A stretch of DNA of 64,000 bases, taken from positions 278,321 through 342,320 of the forward strand of contig NZ_CACSJJ010000002.1 of NCBI RefSeq assembly GCF_902706295.1, in the 5' to 3' direction. Position 1 is the stretch's first letter. Each line of letters begins with the position of its first letter. The position numbers were made by a program, and so were the translations under genes. The notes under the pieces are model-generated. The model saw nothing but the letters and a program-made list of their open reading frames with translations. It ran no database searches and was not told the DNA's origin. Shown here in pieces: positions 1 through 8,817 of the stretch. The DNA is from Arthrobacter sp. 18067 (GTDB lineage: Bacteria > Actinomycetota > Actinomycetes > Actinomycetales > Micrococcaceae).

Positions 1-391
1 AGTACCTGGTGCCTTTCCTTCGCTCACCACGCATGACCTGCACCCTCGGGAACTTCTCCCCCATGGTGACCGCGAGATACGGATAGGTCTTGTCGTCACG
101 GAAGACAACGTTGAATCGCGGTTTGAATTCCTTGATCCAGGTGTACTCCAGCTGCAAAGATTCCAGCTCGCTGCCCACCATGGTCCATTCGACGCTGCTG
201 GCCGCGTGGACCATTGCATGGGTCTTGGGGAGAAGGCCGGCCGGGTTGGCGAAGTAGGAATTGAGCCTGGACCGGAGGTTCTTTGCTTTGCCCACATAGA
301 TGACCCGCCCGTGGGGGTCGCGGAATCGATAGACGCCCGGGGTGGTGGGAATTTCACCCGTTTGGGGCCGGTAACTTGCTGGATCTGCCAC
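1..391 (-). CDS. uvrC: UvrABC system protein C, N-terminal part (cut by window edge)
   Basis: UvrC makes the two incisions around a DNA lesion after UvrB loading in nucleotide excision repair. Only the first 130 residues are present; the gene continues beyond base 1. They form the GIY-YIG nuclease domain responsible for the 3' cut: G19-V20-Y21, then I31-Y32-V33-G34, followed by the KNLRSRL segment with its conserved arginine. The start is a GTG at 391-389. I chose it because a TAGACT hexamer lies exactly 6 nt upstream (398-403), which predicts a transcript beginning on the start codon, and because the GIY domain begins about 18 residues in, as is usual. uvrA lies about 1.5 kb upstream on the same strand. 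Confidence 0.96.
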   Translation of the reverse strand, partial: MADPASYRPQTGEIPTTPGVYRFRDPHGRVIYVGKAKNLRSRLNSYFANPAGLLPKTHAMVHAASSVEWTMVGSELESLQLEYTWIKEFKPRFNVVFRDDKTYPYLAVTMGEKFPRVQVMRGERRKGTRY

Positions 392-397
392 GTTTCC

Positions 398-403
398 AGT
401 CTA
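398..403 (-). promoter_or_regulatory. -10 element of uvrC (leaderless)
   Basis: TAGACT on the minus strand, separated by 6 nt from the GTG start of uvrC. The expected transcription start falls on the first base of the start codon. No Shine-Dalgarno sequence is present, consistent with a leaderless mRNA. No clear -35 element is visible. Confidence 0.65.
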
Positions 404-453
404 GTGAACCGGAACGACAGCCATGGCCACCCTGTCGCAGGAGGGCCCAGGTG

Positions 454-1122
454 CTAGTCGACCGACTTGCTCTGGTTGTAGCTGGAGGACCGCTCCTGAC
501 CGCTGAGCACGGCAATGGCATCCATGATTTTGTCAGTGACTTCACGGCGGGCGGGCAGGGAATGGTCCGGGCCGGTCTTGTCGAAGTACAGGGGCTCGCC
601 GACCTTCATGGTGAAGTGCTGGGGACGGACCGCGTTCTTGTCCGCGGGCTGCAGTTTCTCGGTGCCGATGAGCCCTACGGGGATCACCGGCGCGCCCGTG
701 GTCAGGGCAAGCCAACCCACTCCGGTCCGCCCACGGTAAAGAATGCCGTCGCGGGAACGGGTGCCTTCAGGGTAGATGCCAATGCCCTTGCCTGATTCGA
801 GGATGTCAAGCAAGGTCTTGAGCGCCTGTACGCTGGCCGCCTGCTCGCCGCGCTCAACCGGAATCGATCCCACAGCTTCGAAGAAGGACTTCATCACGGC
901 ACCTTTGACGCCCTTGGTGGTGAAGTACTCTGCCTTGGCGAAGAAGGCGACCGGACGCGGCATCAGGGCCTGAACGATGACGCTGTCCAGGAACGAGAGG
1001 TGGTTCGGAGCGACAATGAACGGTCCCTCCTTGGGAACGTTTTCCAGCCCAATGACAGTGGGACGGCACGTGGAGGAGATCAATCCACGGGTGGTCCACC
1101 GGATCGCATCAAAGACTGCCAT
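454..1122 (-). CDS. 1-acyl-sn-glycerol-3-phosphate acyltransferase (PlsC family)
   Basis: This 222-residue protein transfers an acyl chain to lysophosphatidate in membrane phospholipid synthesis, at the cytoplasmic face of the membrane. The family block I is NHLSFLD at residues 40-46 (the HX4D catalytic pair), and the phosphate-binding block is EGTR at 119-122, followed by SRDG. Length is typical of short actinobacterial PlsC proteins. The start overlaps the end of the upstream HAD gene by 14 nt and has a GAGGT ribosome site about 8 nt before it, so the two genes are probably co-transcribed and translationally coupled. Actinobacteria carry several paralogues of this family, so the precise acyl acceptor is not certain. 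Confidence 0.9.
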   Translation of the reverse strand: MAVFDAIRWTTRGLISSTCRPTVIGLENVPKEGPFIVAPNHLSFLDSVIVQALMPRPVAFFAKAEYFTTKGVKGAVMKSFFEAVGSIPVERGEQAASVQALKTLLDILESGKGIGIYPEGTRSRDGILYRGRTGVGWLALTTGAPVIPVGLIGTEKLQPADKNAVRPQHFTMKVGEPLYFDKTGPDHSLPARREVTDKIMDAIAVLSGQERSSSYNQSKSVD

Positions 1123-1825
1123 CGTTTTGTACCTCGCTCAGGGCCGCCGCACGGACAGCGTCAAGTTCTTCAATTTTGGTGCGCAACTCAAGTGCGGTTG
1201 CGACTACTGCCACTGCACCGGCTTCCTCGAGTTCGCCGTCGGGCGCAAATCCCCAACTGACACCGATGCAGTCCAAGCCGTTCGCCATGGCCCCTGCAAC
1301 GTCCTGGTGCCTGTCCCCCACCATGACGGCCGGCTGGGAATGGAGGTCGGCCAACGCTGCGCCCACAATTTCCACCTTGCCAGAGGCCGTGTTGGCGTCC
1401 AGGGATTCGTCGTCGGCAGCTCCGCGGATGGAGACGAAGAAATCGGCAATTTTGTGGTGCTCAAGGACGAGCCGCGCAATTGACTGTGGCTTTTGCGTGG
1501 CCACAGCCACTGGCCGGCCGGATTCCGCGAAATATTCGAGGAGGTCGAATATTCCGGGATAAAGCTTGCTCTGCCCGATTCCCGTTTCCTTGTAATGGCG
1601 CCGATACCGCTCAATGGTTTCATCAACCAAGCCAGCAGGGACATTGGCCAAATGCAGCAGGGAGTCGCTGAGTTTGGGACCCACCATGGAATTCAGTACC
1701 GCTTGATCCGGTACAGGGAGGTTCATTTCACGCAGGGCCACAGAGATTCCCCCTGTGATGCCGCCGGCAGGATCGACAAGGGTGCCGTCCAGATCGAATA
1801 TTACGGGCACCGTTGTTTGAGTCAC
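1109..1825 (-). CDS. HAD-family hydrolase, phosphoglycolate phosphatase-like
   Basis: A 238-residue haloacid-dehalogenase phosphatase. Motif I is DLDGT with the nucleophile D11 and general acid D13; motif II is the ATQK segment and motif III/IV is GDRHQD near residue 170. A cap domain sits between motif I and motif II, as in Gph/PGP and pyrimidine 5'-nucleotidase relatives. The substrate cannot be read from sequence: phosphoglycolate, nucleoside monophosphates or other small phosphoesters are all possible. It starts with GTG and runs into plsC with a 14-nt overlap. The stretch between it and uvrA holds a strong hairpin, so this pair probably forms a separate transcription unit. Confidence 0.87.
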   Translation of the reverse strand: MTQTTVPVIFDLDGTLVDPAGGITGGISVALREMNLPVPDQAVLNSMVGPKLSDSLLHLANVPAGLVDETIERYRRHYKETGIGQSKLYPGIFDLLEYFAESGRPVAVATQKPQSIARLVLEHHKIADFFVSIRGAADDESLDANTASGKVEIVGAALADLHSQPAVMVGDRHQDVAGAMANGLDCIGVSWGFAPDGELEEAGAVAVVATALELRTKIEELDAVRAAALSEVQNDGSL

Positions 1826-1843
1826 CGGGTTAGTTTCTCACGA

Positions 1844-1876
1844 GTAGCGGCATGCCTGAAACTCGCATGCCGCTAC
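1844..1876 (-). terminator. Perfect 12-bp hairpin downstream of uvrA
   Basis: Arms at 1844-1855 and 1865-1876 are perfectly complementary with a 9-nt loop. It lies 17 bases past the uvrA stop codon, before the HAD gene on the same strand. There is no T-run after the stem in the minus direction, so it is an L-shaped or U-less terminator, or an mRNA-stabilising hairpin. Confidence 0.6.
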
Positions 1877-1893
1877 CGGAATACTTCTGGTGA

Positions 1894-4821
1894 CTAACCG
1901 AGAATTTCGGCCAGGAACGTCGCCGTGTGGCTGTCGGTGGATTTGGCCACCTGTTCAGGTGTTCCTGTGGCCACGATCTTTCCGCCACCGGAACCACCGT
2001 TGGGGCCAAGATCCACAATCCAGTCTGCCGACTTGATGACGTCCAGGTTGTGCTCAATGGTGATGACCGTGTTGCCCTTATCCACCAAGCCTTGGAGAAC
2101 CATGAGCAGCTTTCGGATGTCCTCGAAATGCAGGCCGGTTGTGGGCTCGTCAAGAACGTAGATGCTGCGTCCGTTGGAACGCTTCTGCAACTCGGCCGCC
2201 AACTTCACGCGCTGCGCCTCGCCACCTGACAGCGTGGTTGCCGGCTGTCCCAGGCGTACATAGCCCAGGCCGACGTCCACCAGAGTGTTCAAATGCCGCG
2301 CTATCGGCGTGAAGGCGGCAAAGAATTCCGCACCTTCCTCGATGGGCATGTTGAGGACATCCGCGATGGTCTTGCCCTTGTAGTGGACCTCAAGGGTCTC
2401 CCGGTTGTACCGGGCTCCGTGGCATACCTCGCAGGGAACATAGACGTCCGGCAGGAAGTTCATCTCGATCTTCAATGTGCCATCGCCGGAACATGCTTCG
2501 CAGCGTCCTCCCTTGACGTTGAAGGAGAAGCGACCAGGCTGGTACCCGCGAACCTTGGCCTCGGTGGTCTCGGCGAAGAGCTTGCGGATGTTGTCAAAGA
2601 CGCCGGTATACGTGGCCGGGTTGGACCGCGGTGTACGGCCAATCGGGCTTTGGTCGACGTGGACCACCTTGTCCAGGTGCTCCAGCCCGGCGATTGTGCG
2701 GTGGCGTCCTGCCACTTGTTTGGCGCCGTTGAGCTTGTTGGCGAGGACCTTGTAGAGGATTTCGTTCACCAAGGTGGATTTGCCGGACCCACTGACACCG
2801 GTCACCGCGGTGAAGAGACCCAAGGGGAACGTGGCATCAACGTTGTTGAGGTTGTTCTCCCGGGCACCAACAACCTTGAGTTCACGCTTTTTGTCGTACT
2901 TGCGGCGTTTCTTGGGAATATCAATCTTGCGACGTCCGGAAAGGTAGTCACCGGTGAGGGACTCCGTGTTTTCCAGGAGCTCCTTATACGTGCCGGAGTG
3001 CACCACCTGGCCGCCGTGCTCGCCGGCGCCAGGTCCGATGTCCACTACCCAGTCGGCCTCGTGGATGGTGTCTTCATCATGTTCCACGACGATCAGGGTG
3101 TTGCCGAGGTCCCGGAGACGGGTGAGCGTCTCGATGAGCCGCCGGTTATCGCGCTGATGGAGGCCGATCGAGGGCTCATCCAGGACGTACAGGACACCTA
3201 CCAAGCCGGAGCCGATCTGGGTTGCCAGACGGATACGCTGGGCTTCGCCACCGGACAAGGTACCCGACGGCCGCTCAAGGTTGAGGTACTCCAAACCGAC
3301 ATCCAGGAGGAAGGTCAAACGGGCCTGGATTTCTTTCAGCACCTGGTTGGCGATTTGGGCTTCCCTGCTGGTCAGGGTCAAGCTGCCCAGGAACTCTGCG
3401 CACTCACGCATCGGGAGGGCGGCCACTTCCGCGATCGACTTGCCGTTGATCAGCACGGACAGCGACGCCGGGTTGAGGCGCGCACCGTTGCACTCAGGGC
3501 AGGGAATCTGGCGCATGTACTCTTCGTACCTGTCACGGGCCCAATCGGAATCCGTTTCACCGTGCTTGCGGTGGACGTACTGAATGGCACCTTCAAAGCC
3601 CGTACTGTACTTGCGCTCCCGGCCAAAGCGGTTCTTGTACTGGACAACAACCTTGTGGTCCTTGCCGTGCAGCACGGTATTCCGGACATCCTTGGGGAGT
3701 TTCTCCCACGCTGTAGTCATGGAGAAGCCGAGTTCGTGCGCCAATCCCTCGAGGAGACGGTTCCAATATTCCGTGGTGGCCGTGCCAAGGGACCACGGGG
3801 CAATGGCGCCTTCGCCCAGGGACAACTCCGGATTGGGAACGATCAGTTCCTCATCCACTTCGAGCTTCGTACCAATGCCGCTGCAGGCTGAGCAGGCACC
3901 GAAGGGGTTGTTGAAGGAGAACGAGCGGGGCTCGATCTCATCGATCGCCAAGGGATGCTCGTTGGGGCAGGCCAGGTTTTCCGAGAAAGCCCGGATGCGC
4001 CCGGGATCCTCGGGGTCGAGGTCGACGAACTCGACCAGCACGCGGCCTTCGGCCAGGCCCAGCGCTGTTTCCACGGAATCAGTGAGCCGCTGGCTGATGT
4101 CTTCCTTGACCACCAAACGGTCCACAACAACTTCGATGGTGTGTTTGAACTGCTTGCCGAGCTTGGGAGGGTCGCTCAATTGAACCAGCTCGCCATCCAC
4201 CCGGGCACGGGAATAGCCCTTGGCGGTCAGTTCCTTGAAGAGGTCAACGAACTCTCCCTTGCGGCCGCGCACGACGGGCGCCAGGACCTGGAATCGCGTA
4301 CCCGTCTCCAGTTCCAGAAGCTGGTCGACGATCTGCTGCGGCGTCTGGCGGGCGATCGGCTCTCCACACACGGGACAGTGCGGACGGCCCACGCGGGCCC
4401 ACAGCAAGCGCATGTAGTCATAGATCTCGGTGATGGTGCCCACCGTTGAACGTGGGTTCTTGCTGGTGGACTTCTGGTCGATGGACACCGCGGGCGACAA
4501 GCCTTCGATGAAATCGACGTCAGGTTTATCCACCTGGCCAAGGAACTGGCGGGCGTACGCAGACAGCGATTCCACATACCGGCGCTGTCCTTCAGCAAAG
4601 ATGGTGTCGAAAGCCAAGGATGACTTGCCGGAACCCGAAAGTCCGGTGAACACGATCATGGCATCACGGGGAAGGTCCAGGTCCACATTGCGCAGGTTGT
4701 GTTCCCGGGCGCCCTTGACCACCAGCCGCGACAGGTCTGGCCTCGCGGGCTTGGTGTCAGGAACGACAGGGATGCTGTTCAGGGATTCGATGGCGGTATC
4801 TTCAGCTAAGGCTTTGGGCAC
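1894..4821 (-). CDS. uvrA: Excinuclease ABC subunit A
   Basis: UvrA is the damage-sensing ABC ATPase dimer that loads UvrB at lesions. The 975-residue product is full length. The first Walker A is GLSGSGKS at 60-67 and the second is GVSGSGKS near residue 690. Two signature loops LSGGEAQR precede their Walker B segments (LDEPS, LDEPT). Zinc-binding cysteine pairs are visible: CPVCG near 150, CPECNG near 440 and CEACSG/CEVCHG near 770-800. Translation starts at GTG 4821, matched by a -10 hexamer 6 nt upstream, so the mRNA should be leaderless. An SOS-like palindrome overlaps that promoter. It is followed by a hairpin and then HAD-plsC, with uvrC further on. Confidence 0.98.
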   Translation of the reverse strand: MPKALAEDTAIESLNSIPVVPDTKPARPDLSRLVVKGAREHNLRNVDLDLPRDAMIVFTGLSGSGKSSLAFDTIFAEGQRRYVESLSAYARQFLGQVDKPDVDFIEGLSPAVSIDQKSTSKNPRSTVGTITEIYDYMRLLWARVGRPHCPVCGEPIARQTPQQIVDQLLELETGTRFQVLAPVVRGRKGEFVDLFKELTAKGYSRARVDGELVQLSDPPKLGKQFKHTIEVVVDRLVVKEDISQRLTDSVETALGLAEGRVLVEFVDLDPEDPGRIRAFSENLACPNEHPLAIDEIEPRSFSFNNPFGACSACSGIGTKLEVDEELIVPNPELSLGEGAIAPWSLGTATTEYWNRLLEGLAHELGFSMTTAWEKLPKDVRNTVLHGKDHKVVVQYKNRFGRERKYSTGFEGAIQYVHRKHGETDSDWARDRYEEYMRQIPCPECNGARLNPASLSVLINGKSIAEVAALPMRECAEFLGSLTLTSREAQIANQVLKEIQARLTFLLDVGLEYLNLERPSGTLSGGEAQRIRLATQIGSGLVGVLYVLDEPSIGLHQRDNRRLIETLTRLRDLGNTLIVVEHDEDTIHEADWVVDIGPGAGEHGGQVVHSGTYKELLENTESLTGDYLSGRRKIDIPKKRRKYDKKRELKVVGARENNLNNVDATFPLGLFTAVTGVSGSGKSTLVNEILYKVLANKLNGAKQVAGRHRTIAGLEHLDKVVHVDQSPIGRTPRSNPATYTGVFDNIRKLFAETTEAKVRGYQPGRFSFNVKGGRCEACSGDGTLKIEMNFLPDVYVPCEVCHGARYNRETLEVHYKGKTIADVLNMPIEEGAEFFAAFTPIARHLNTLVDVGLGYVRLGQPATTLSGGEAQRVKLAAELQKRSNGRSIYVLDEPTTGLHFEDIRKLLMVLQGLVDKGNTVITIEHNLDVIKSADWIVDLGPNGGSGGGKIVATGTPEQVAKSTDSHTATFLAEILG

Positions 4822-4827
4822 TTACCA

Positions 4828-4857
4828 ATGCTAATCGAAAACTTCTTCGAATTTCCA
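4828..4857 (-). promoter_or_regulatory. uvrA promoter with overlapping SOS (LexA-like) box
   Basis: On the minus strand TAGCAT (4828-4833) lies exactly 6 nt before the GTG start of uvrA. A weak -35 (TGGAAA, 4852-4857) is 18 nt further upstream. Between them, at 4835-4850, lies TCGAA-N6-TTCGA. This matches 10 of the 12 defined positions of the actinobacterial/Bacillus-type LexA box TCGAAC-N4-GTTCGA. A repressor bound there would block RNA polymerase. Confidence 0.6.
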
Positions 4858-4886
4858 TGTCGTTCCTCACATGCTACTGATCGGTA

Positions 4887-5267
4887 TCAATCCGCGTCGT
4901 AAGCGGCCGCAAGAAGCTGCACGGCCTCCGCGAACGAAGCGCCTTGGGCCTTCGCCGCTGCCGCGTATTGAGCTGCGACGTCAGCCAGCGCTCCCCAGCG
5001 GTCATCCCGGGCACAGACCACGGTGCCGTTACGCCCACGGGTGGCTACCACGCCTGCTGCTTCCAGCTCCTTGTAGGCTCGGGCCACCGTATGCGGAGCG
5101 ACGTCCAGTACGCCTGCCAGATTGCGCACAGGTGGAAGCTTGGCTCCCACGGCCAGGACGCCGGAGTCGGCGAGTTCGATGATTCGCAGCCGCAATTGCT
5201 CGAAAAGCGCCACCGCGCTGCTGGTGTTGGGGCGCCATGTGCCTGGAAAATCACCTGTCGGAGTCAT
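4887..5267 (-). CDS. GntR-family regulator, short YtrA-like type
   Basis: A 126-residue DNA-binding protein. The N-terminal winged helix-turn-helix contains the family pattern KLPPVRNLAGVLDVAPHTVARAYKELEAAGVV at about residues 42-75 (seen in pieces), followed by a short helical tail of about 45 residues rather than a large ligand domain. This is the YtrA subfamily, whose members commonly control neighbouring transporters or small operons. Here the partners are a 53-residue ORF and a methyltransferase: the start codon overlaps the stop of the small ORF in an ATGA. The last gene of this three-gene operon therefore probably regulates the operon itself. No effector can be predicted. Confidence 0.87.
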   Translation of the reverse strand: MTPTGDFPGTWRPNTSSAVALFEQLRLRIIELADSGVLAVGAKLPPVRNLAGVLDVAPHTVARAYKELEAAGVVATRGRNGTVVCARDDRWGALADVAAQYAAAAKAQGASFAEAVQLLAAAYDAD

Positions 5268-5425
5268 GAAGCACTCCGACGGAGAGCCGCTGTCACCCGC
5301 GGCGTCTGTTGTTCGAAGCGTCCTTGGTCCATGCCGAGAATTAGACCAGCGACGCCGGTCGGGAACAAGCCGTCACGGCGCACGAAAGCCATTGCGACGC
5401 GATCGGACGCGTCCGGGCCGGTCAT
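5264..5425 (-). CDS. Small 53-residue protein of unknown function between tam and gntR
   Basis: This ORF fills the apparent gap between the methyltransferase and the GntR gene. Its ATG (5425-5423) overlaps the tam stop in an ATGA, and its TGA (5266-5264) overlaps the gntR start in another ATGA. Such double 4-nt coupling is hard to explain unless it is translated. The product is basic at both ends, with a short apolar stretch (GLFPTGVAGLILGM, residues 19-32) and a C-terminal amphipathic segment ending ALRRSAS. I do not recognise a family. The apolar stretch is too short for a confident membrane helix. It could be a small partner of the regulator or methyltransferase, or a remnant kept as a coupling device. 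Confidence 0.7.
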   Translation of the reverse strand: MTGPDASDRVAMAFVRRDGLFPTGVAGLILGMDQGRFEQQTPRVTAALRRSAS

Positions 5426-6201
5426 GCGTTCTTTCGTGCAACGGCAAAAATCCGCCGGAACGGGAAAATTGTTCCGTGTGGGGAGGTTGGATAGGCCTCG
5501 CGCAGCATCGCGGAGTATGCTTCCTCGAACTCAGCAGCCTCCGCCGTGGACAGAGCGGCCAGTACCGGTCGTAGTCCCGTCCCTCGAACCCACTGAAGGA
5601 CCGGATCCTTGCCCGGAAGCACTTGTTGGTAGGTGGTCTCCCAAGCGTCCGCCGCGCATCCGGCGTCGAGCATTATGTCCAAGTAGTCCGCCGGACTACC
5701 AACAGCACCGTCGTGCCTAAGTACGCCGGCCAAGCGCGACGCCCAGCGGGGCGACTCGGCGAGTTCGCGCATCAGCGTGTGTGAGGGGGAGGTGAAATTG
5801 CCGGGGACCTGCAGGGCGAACCAGGCACCGGGCTTAAGGGCGCGCAACCACTCCGCCAACATGTCCCGGTGACCCGGCACCCATTGAAGTGCCGCGTTTG
5901 TGACGACGACGTCGGTATCGGCACCTGGTACCCACGTGGCGATGTCGCCTTGCTCGAATTCCAGGTGTCTGGACTTCTCCGCCAGGGACTCCGCTTTGAG
6001 CAGCATCTCCTCCGACGAGTCAATACCCACCACGCGGGCTTCCGGCCAGCGCTCTTTCAGCGTCGCAGTCAGGTTCCCGGGCCCGCACCCGAGGTCCACA
6101 ATTTTCCGCGGGTCGCTGGCCTGGATCCTCGCGACGAGGTCATGGAACGGTCGGTCCCGATGGTTGCCGAACTCCACATATTTGGACGGATCCCACTTCA
6201 T
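5422..6201 (-). CDS. tam: Trans-aconitate 2-methyltransferase-like SAM methyltransferase
   Basis: A 259-residue class I SAM-dependent methyltransferase. It begins with the family start MKWDPSKYVEF and has the SAM-binding loop VDLGCGPGNLT near residue 37-47, followed by the acidic GIDSSEEML segment. The family methylates trans-aconitate, a toxic aconitase by-product, to its monomethyl ester in the cytoplasm. The ATG at 6201 has a strong ribosome site GAGGAGG 5 nt upstream; the TTG one codon earlier is less likely. It leads an operon with the 53-residue ORF and gntR through 4-nt overlaps. Substrate assignment is from family resemblance; other small carboxylates are possible. Confidence 0.88.
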   Translation of the reverse strand: MKWDPSKYVEFGNHRDRPFHDLVARIQASDPRKIVDLGCGPGNLTATLKERWPEARVVGIDSSEEMLLKAESLAEKSRHLEFEQGDIATWVPGADTDVVVTNAALQWVPGHRDMLAEWLRALKPGAWFALQVPGNFTSPSHTLMRELAESPRWASRLAGVLRHDGAVGSPADYLDIMLDAGCAADAWETTYQQVLPGKDPVLQWVRGTGLRPVLAALSTAEAAEFEEAYSAMLREAYPTSPHGTIFPFRRIFAVARKNA

Positions 6202-6257
6202 CAAAGCCTCCTCGCGTCTGGCACCACTGCTGGGCCGAGCCTAAACCGTACGGGCAC

Positions 6258-6263
6258 TAAGCT
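6258..6263 (+). promoter_or_regulatory. Candidate -10 of the helicase operon
   Basis: TAAGCT lies 8 nt before the ATG of the helicase gene. The spacing predicts a transcript with a 1-2-nt leader or none. It resembles the 6-7-nt leaderless arrangement elsewhere in the window but is one base longer. Confidence 0.4.
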
Positions 6264-6271
6264 GGAAACCA

Positions 6272-8806
6272 ATGAAACTTCTTGAACAGCTTCCCGGTAC
6301 CATCGCCGCCGATCCCCTGGACCCCGACGAAATCTACACACGGTTCGTGGAGTGGACGGAGAGCCGCGGGTTGCAGTTGTACCCAGCCCAGGACGAGGCG
6401 ATCATGGAGCTCGCCTCCGGTGCCAACGTCATCCTCGCCACCCCCACCGGCTCAGGAAAATCACTGGTAGCCATCGCGGCCCACTTCGAAGCCATGGCAC
6501 GCGGCCGGAGGAGTTACTACACGGCGCCCATCAAGGCCCTGGTATCCGAAAAGTTCTTTGCTCTCTGCGACATTTTCGGCGCGGAGAACGTGGGGATGAT
6601 CACCGGTGATTCCGGCGTCAACCAGGATGCCCCCATTATTTGTTGCACGGCGGAAATCCTTGCCAACATCGCGCTCCGCGAAGGCTCGACGGCGGACCTT
6701 GGCTCGGTGGTCATGGACGAGTTCCATTTCTATTCCGACCCCCAACGTGGTTGGGCATGGCAGGTGCCCCTCCTGGAACTCCCCCAGGCACAGTTCCTCC
6801 TCATGTCCGCCACCTTGGGCGACGTCTCCCGTTTTGAAACCGGACTGACTGAGCTGACGGGCCGGACCACCACCACCGTGAGCTCCGCGGAACGTCCCAT
6901 TCCACTGCACCACTACTACCACCTGACCCCTGTTCACGAGACGTTGGAGGAGTTGCTCTCCACCAAGCAGGTCCCCGTTTACGTGGTGCACTTCAGCCAG
7001 GCAGAAGCCATTGAGCGTGCCCAGAACCTGATGAGCATCAACATGTGCAGCCGCGCCGAAAAGGACCGCATCGCTGAGCTCATTGCTGGATTCCGGTTCG
7101 CAGCCGGCTTCGGAAAAACCCTCAACAGGCTGGTCCGACACGGCATCGGCGTGCACCACGCCGGGATGCTCCCCAAGTACCGCCGGCTGGTGGAGCAACT
7201 GGCCCAGGCGGGGCTCCTGAAAGTCATCTGTGGTACCGATACGTTGGGGGTGGGCATCAACGTACCCATCCGGACAGTGTTGTTGACCGCTTTGAGCAAG
7301 TACGACGGCGTGCGCACCAGATCGCTCAACTCTCGTGAGTTCCACCAGATTGCCGGACGTGCCGGCCGGGCAGGTTACGACACCGCCGGTACGGTGGTGG
7401 TCCAGGCTCCGGACCACGTGGTGGAGAACACCAAGGCGATGGCGAAGGCCACTGCCAAGTTCGGCGATGACCAAAAGAAGCTGCGCCAAGTGGTGAAGAA
7501 GAAGCCTCCGGAAGGATTCGTATCCTGGGGCGAACCAACCTTTAAACGGTTGGTCGAGTCAGTGCCTGAGCCGCTGACATCAAGTTTCACCGTGACCCAC
7601 GCAATGTTGCTCAACCTCATGGAACGCCCGGGCGATCCCTTCCACACAACCCGGCGCCTGCTCAGCGAGAACCATGAGAGCCGCCCTGCGCAGCTGAAAC
7701 TCATGAAGAAGGCCCTGGGAATCTACCGCGAACTGCTTGCCGCCGGAGTGGTGGAACGGATCCCGGAAGAGGAACAGGAAGCCGAGGGGCGCTCGGTACG
7801 CCTGACTGTGCATCTGCAGGCCAACTTCGCATTGAACCAACCCCTTTCGCCCTTCGCGCTTGCCGCGCTGGAACTTCTCGATCCGGAGTCGCCGTCGTAC
7901 GCCTTGGACGTTGTCTCCGTTATCGAATCGACGCTGGAGAAGCCACGCCAGATTCTCTCGGCTCAGCAAAAGAAGGCGCGCGGCGAGGCAGTTGCCGCCA
8001 TGAAGGCCGACGGCATCGAGTATGAGCAGCGCATGGCCATGCTGGATGAAGTCACCTACCCCATGCCCTTGGCCGAAATTCTCGGCGAGGCTTTCGAGGT
8101 CTACCGCAAGGCGGCTCCTTGGGTGGGCGACTTCGAACTTGCACCGAAATCGATCATCCGGGACATGTATGAGCGCGCCATGAACTTTGGCGAGTTCGTG
8201 CAGTTCTATGGCCTGGCCCGCTCTGAGGGCATCGTCCTGCGTTACCTTGCTGACGGGTTCCGCGCGCTGCGACAGACCGTTCCCCAGGATTCGCTCCGTG
8301 AGGACCTTGAAGACCTTATTGCGTGGCTGGGGGAACTGGTCCGCCAAGTTGATTCCAGCCTGCTGGATGAATGGGAAGAACTCACGTCGGGGCTTGGCCC
8401 CACGCCGCACGACGCTCCCCCGCCCCCGCCGCCGCTCCTGAGCGCCAATATCCGTGCTTTCCGGGTGATGGTCCGCAATGAGATGTTCCGCAGGGTTGAG
8501 CTCTTCGCTGATGAGGACTCTGCGGCGCTTGGCGAACTCGACGGCGAAGCCGGCTGGGACGCAGAACGCTGGGAAGAGGTCTTGGACGACTACTTCGATG
8601 AACACGACGACATTGGAACGGGTCCTGATGCGCGCGGCCCCGGATTGCTCATCATCACCGAGGAAACCGGCACGTGGAAAGTCCGGCAGATCTTCGACGA
8701 TCCCGCAAGAAACCATGACTGGGGAATCTCGGCCGAGGTGGATTTGGCAGCATCAGACGAGACCGGCACCGCGGTGGTCCGGGTAACAGACGTCAACAGG
8801 CTGTAG
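6272..8806 (+). CDS. DEAD/DEAH-box RNA helicase with C-terminal DUF3516
   Basis: An 844-residue Ski2-like helicase. Motif I is TPTGSGKS at 57-64, motif II is DEFH at 149-152, motif III is SAT near 176, and motif VI is QIAGRAGRAG near 360. The C-terminal half, from about residue 450, is the actinobacterial DUF3516 region; it contains a proline run (APPPPPP) near 715 that separates it from an acidic tail domain. Helicases of this class are thought to act on RNA. No pathway is established, so the cellular role here is inferred only from the fold. It is the first gene of a likely four-gene run with CoA transferase, acetyltransferase and hydrolase. Confidence 0.9.
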   Translation: MKLLEQLPGTIAADPLDPDEIYTRFVEWTESRGLQLYPAQDEAIMELASGANVILATPTGSGKSLVAIAAHFEAMARGRRSYYTAPIKALVSEKFFALCDIFGAENVGMITGDSGVNQDAPIICCTAEILANIALREGSTADLGSVVMDEFHFYSDPQRGWAWQVPLLELPQAQFLLMSATLGDVSRFETGLTELTGRTTTTVSSAERPIPLHHYYHLTPVHETLEELLSTKQVPVYVVHFSQAEAIERAQNLMSINMCSRAEKDRIAELIAGFRFAAGFGKTLNRLVRHGIGVHHAGMLPKYRRLVEQLAQAGLLKVICGTDTLGVGINVPIRTVLLTALSKYDGVRTRSLNSREFHQIAGRAGRAGYDTAGTVVVQAPDHVVENTKAMAKATAKFGDDQKKLRQVVKKKPPEGFVSWGEPTFKRLVESVPEPLTSSFTVTHAMLLNLMERPGDPFHTTRRLLSENHESRPAQLKLMKKALGIYRELLAAGVVERIPEEEQEAEGRSVRLTVHLQANFALNQPLSPFALAALELLDPESPSYALDVVSVIESTLEKPRQILSAQQKKARGEAVAAMKADGIEYEQRMAMLDEVTYPMPLAEILGEAFEVYRKAAPWVGDFELAPKSIIRDMYERAMNFGEFVQFYGLARSEGIVLRYLADGFRALRQTVPQDSLREDLEDLIAWLGELVRQVDSSLLDEWEELTSGLGPTPHDAPPPPPPLLSANIRAFRVMVRNEMFRRVELFADEDSAALGELDGEAGWDAERWEEVLDDYFDEHDDIGTGPDARGPGLLIITEETGTWKVRQIFDDPARNHDWGISAEVDLAASDETGTAVVRVTDVNRL

Positions 8807-8817
8807 GTTCAGCCGCT

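Noticed and set aside
2293..3891. 532-codon open frame on the plus strand
   Set aside because: It lies antisense to uvrA, whose motifs are fully conserved. High-GC third-position bias opens such mirror frames, and its translation has no recognisable domain.
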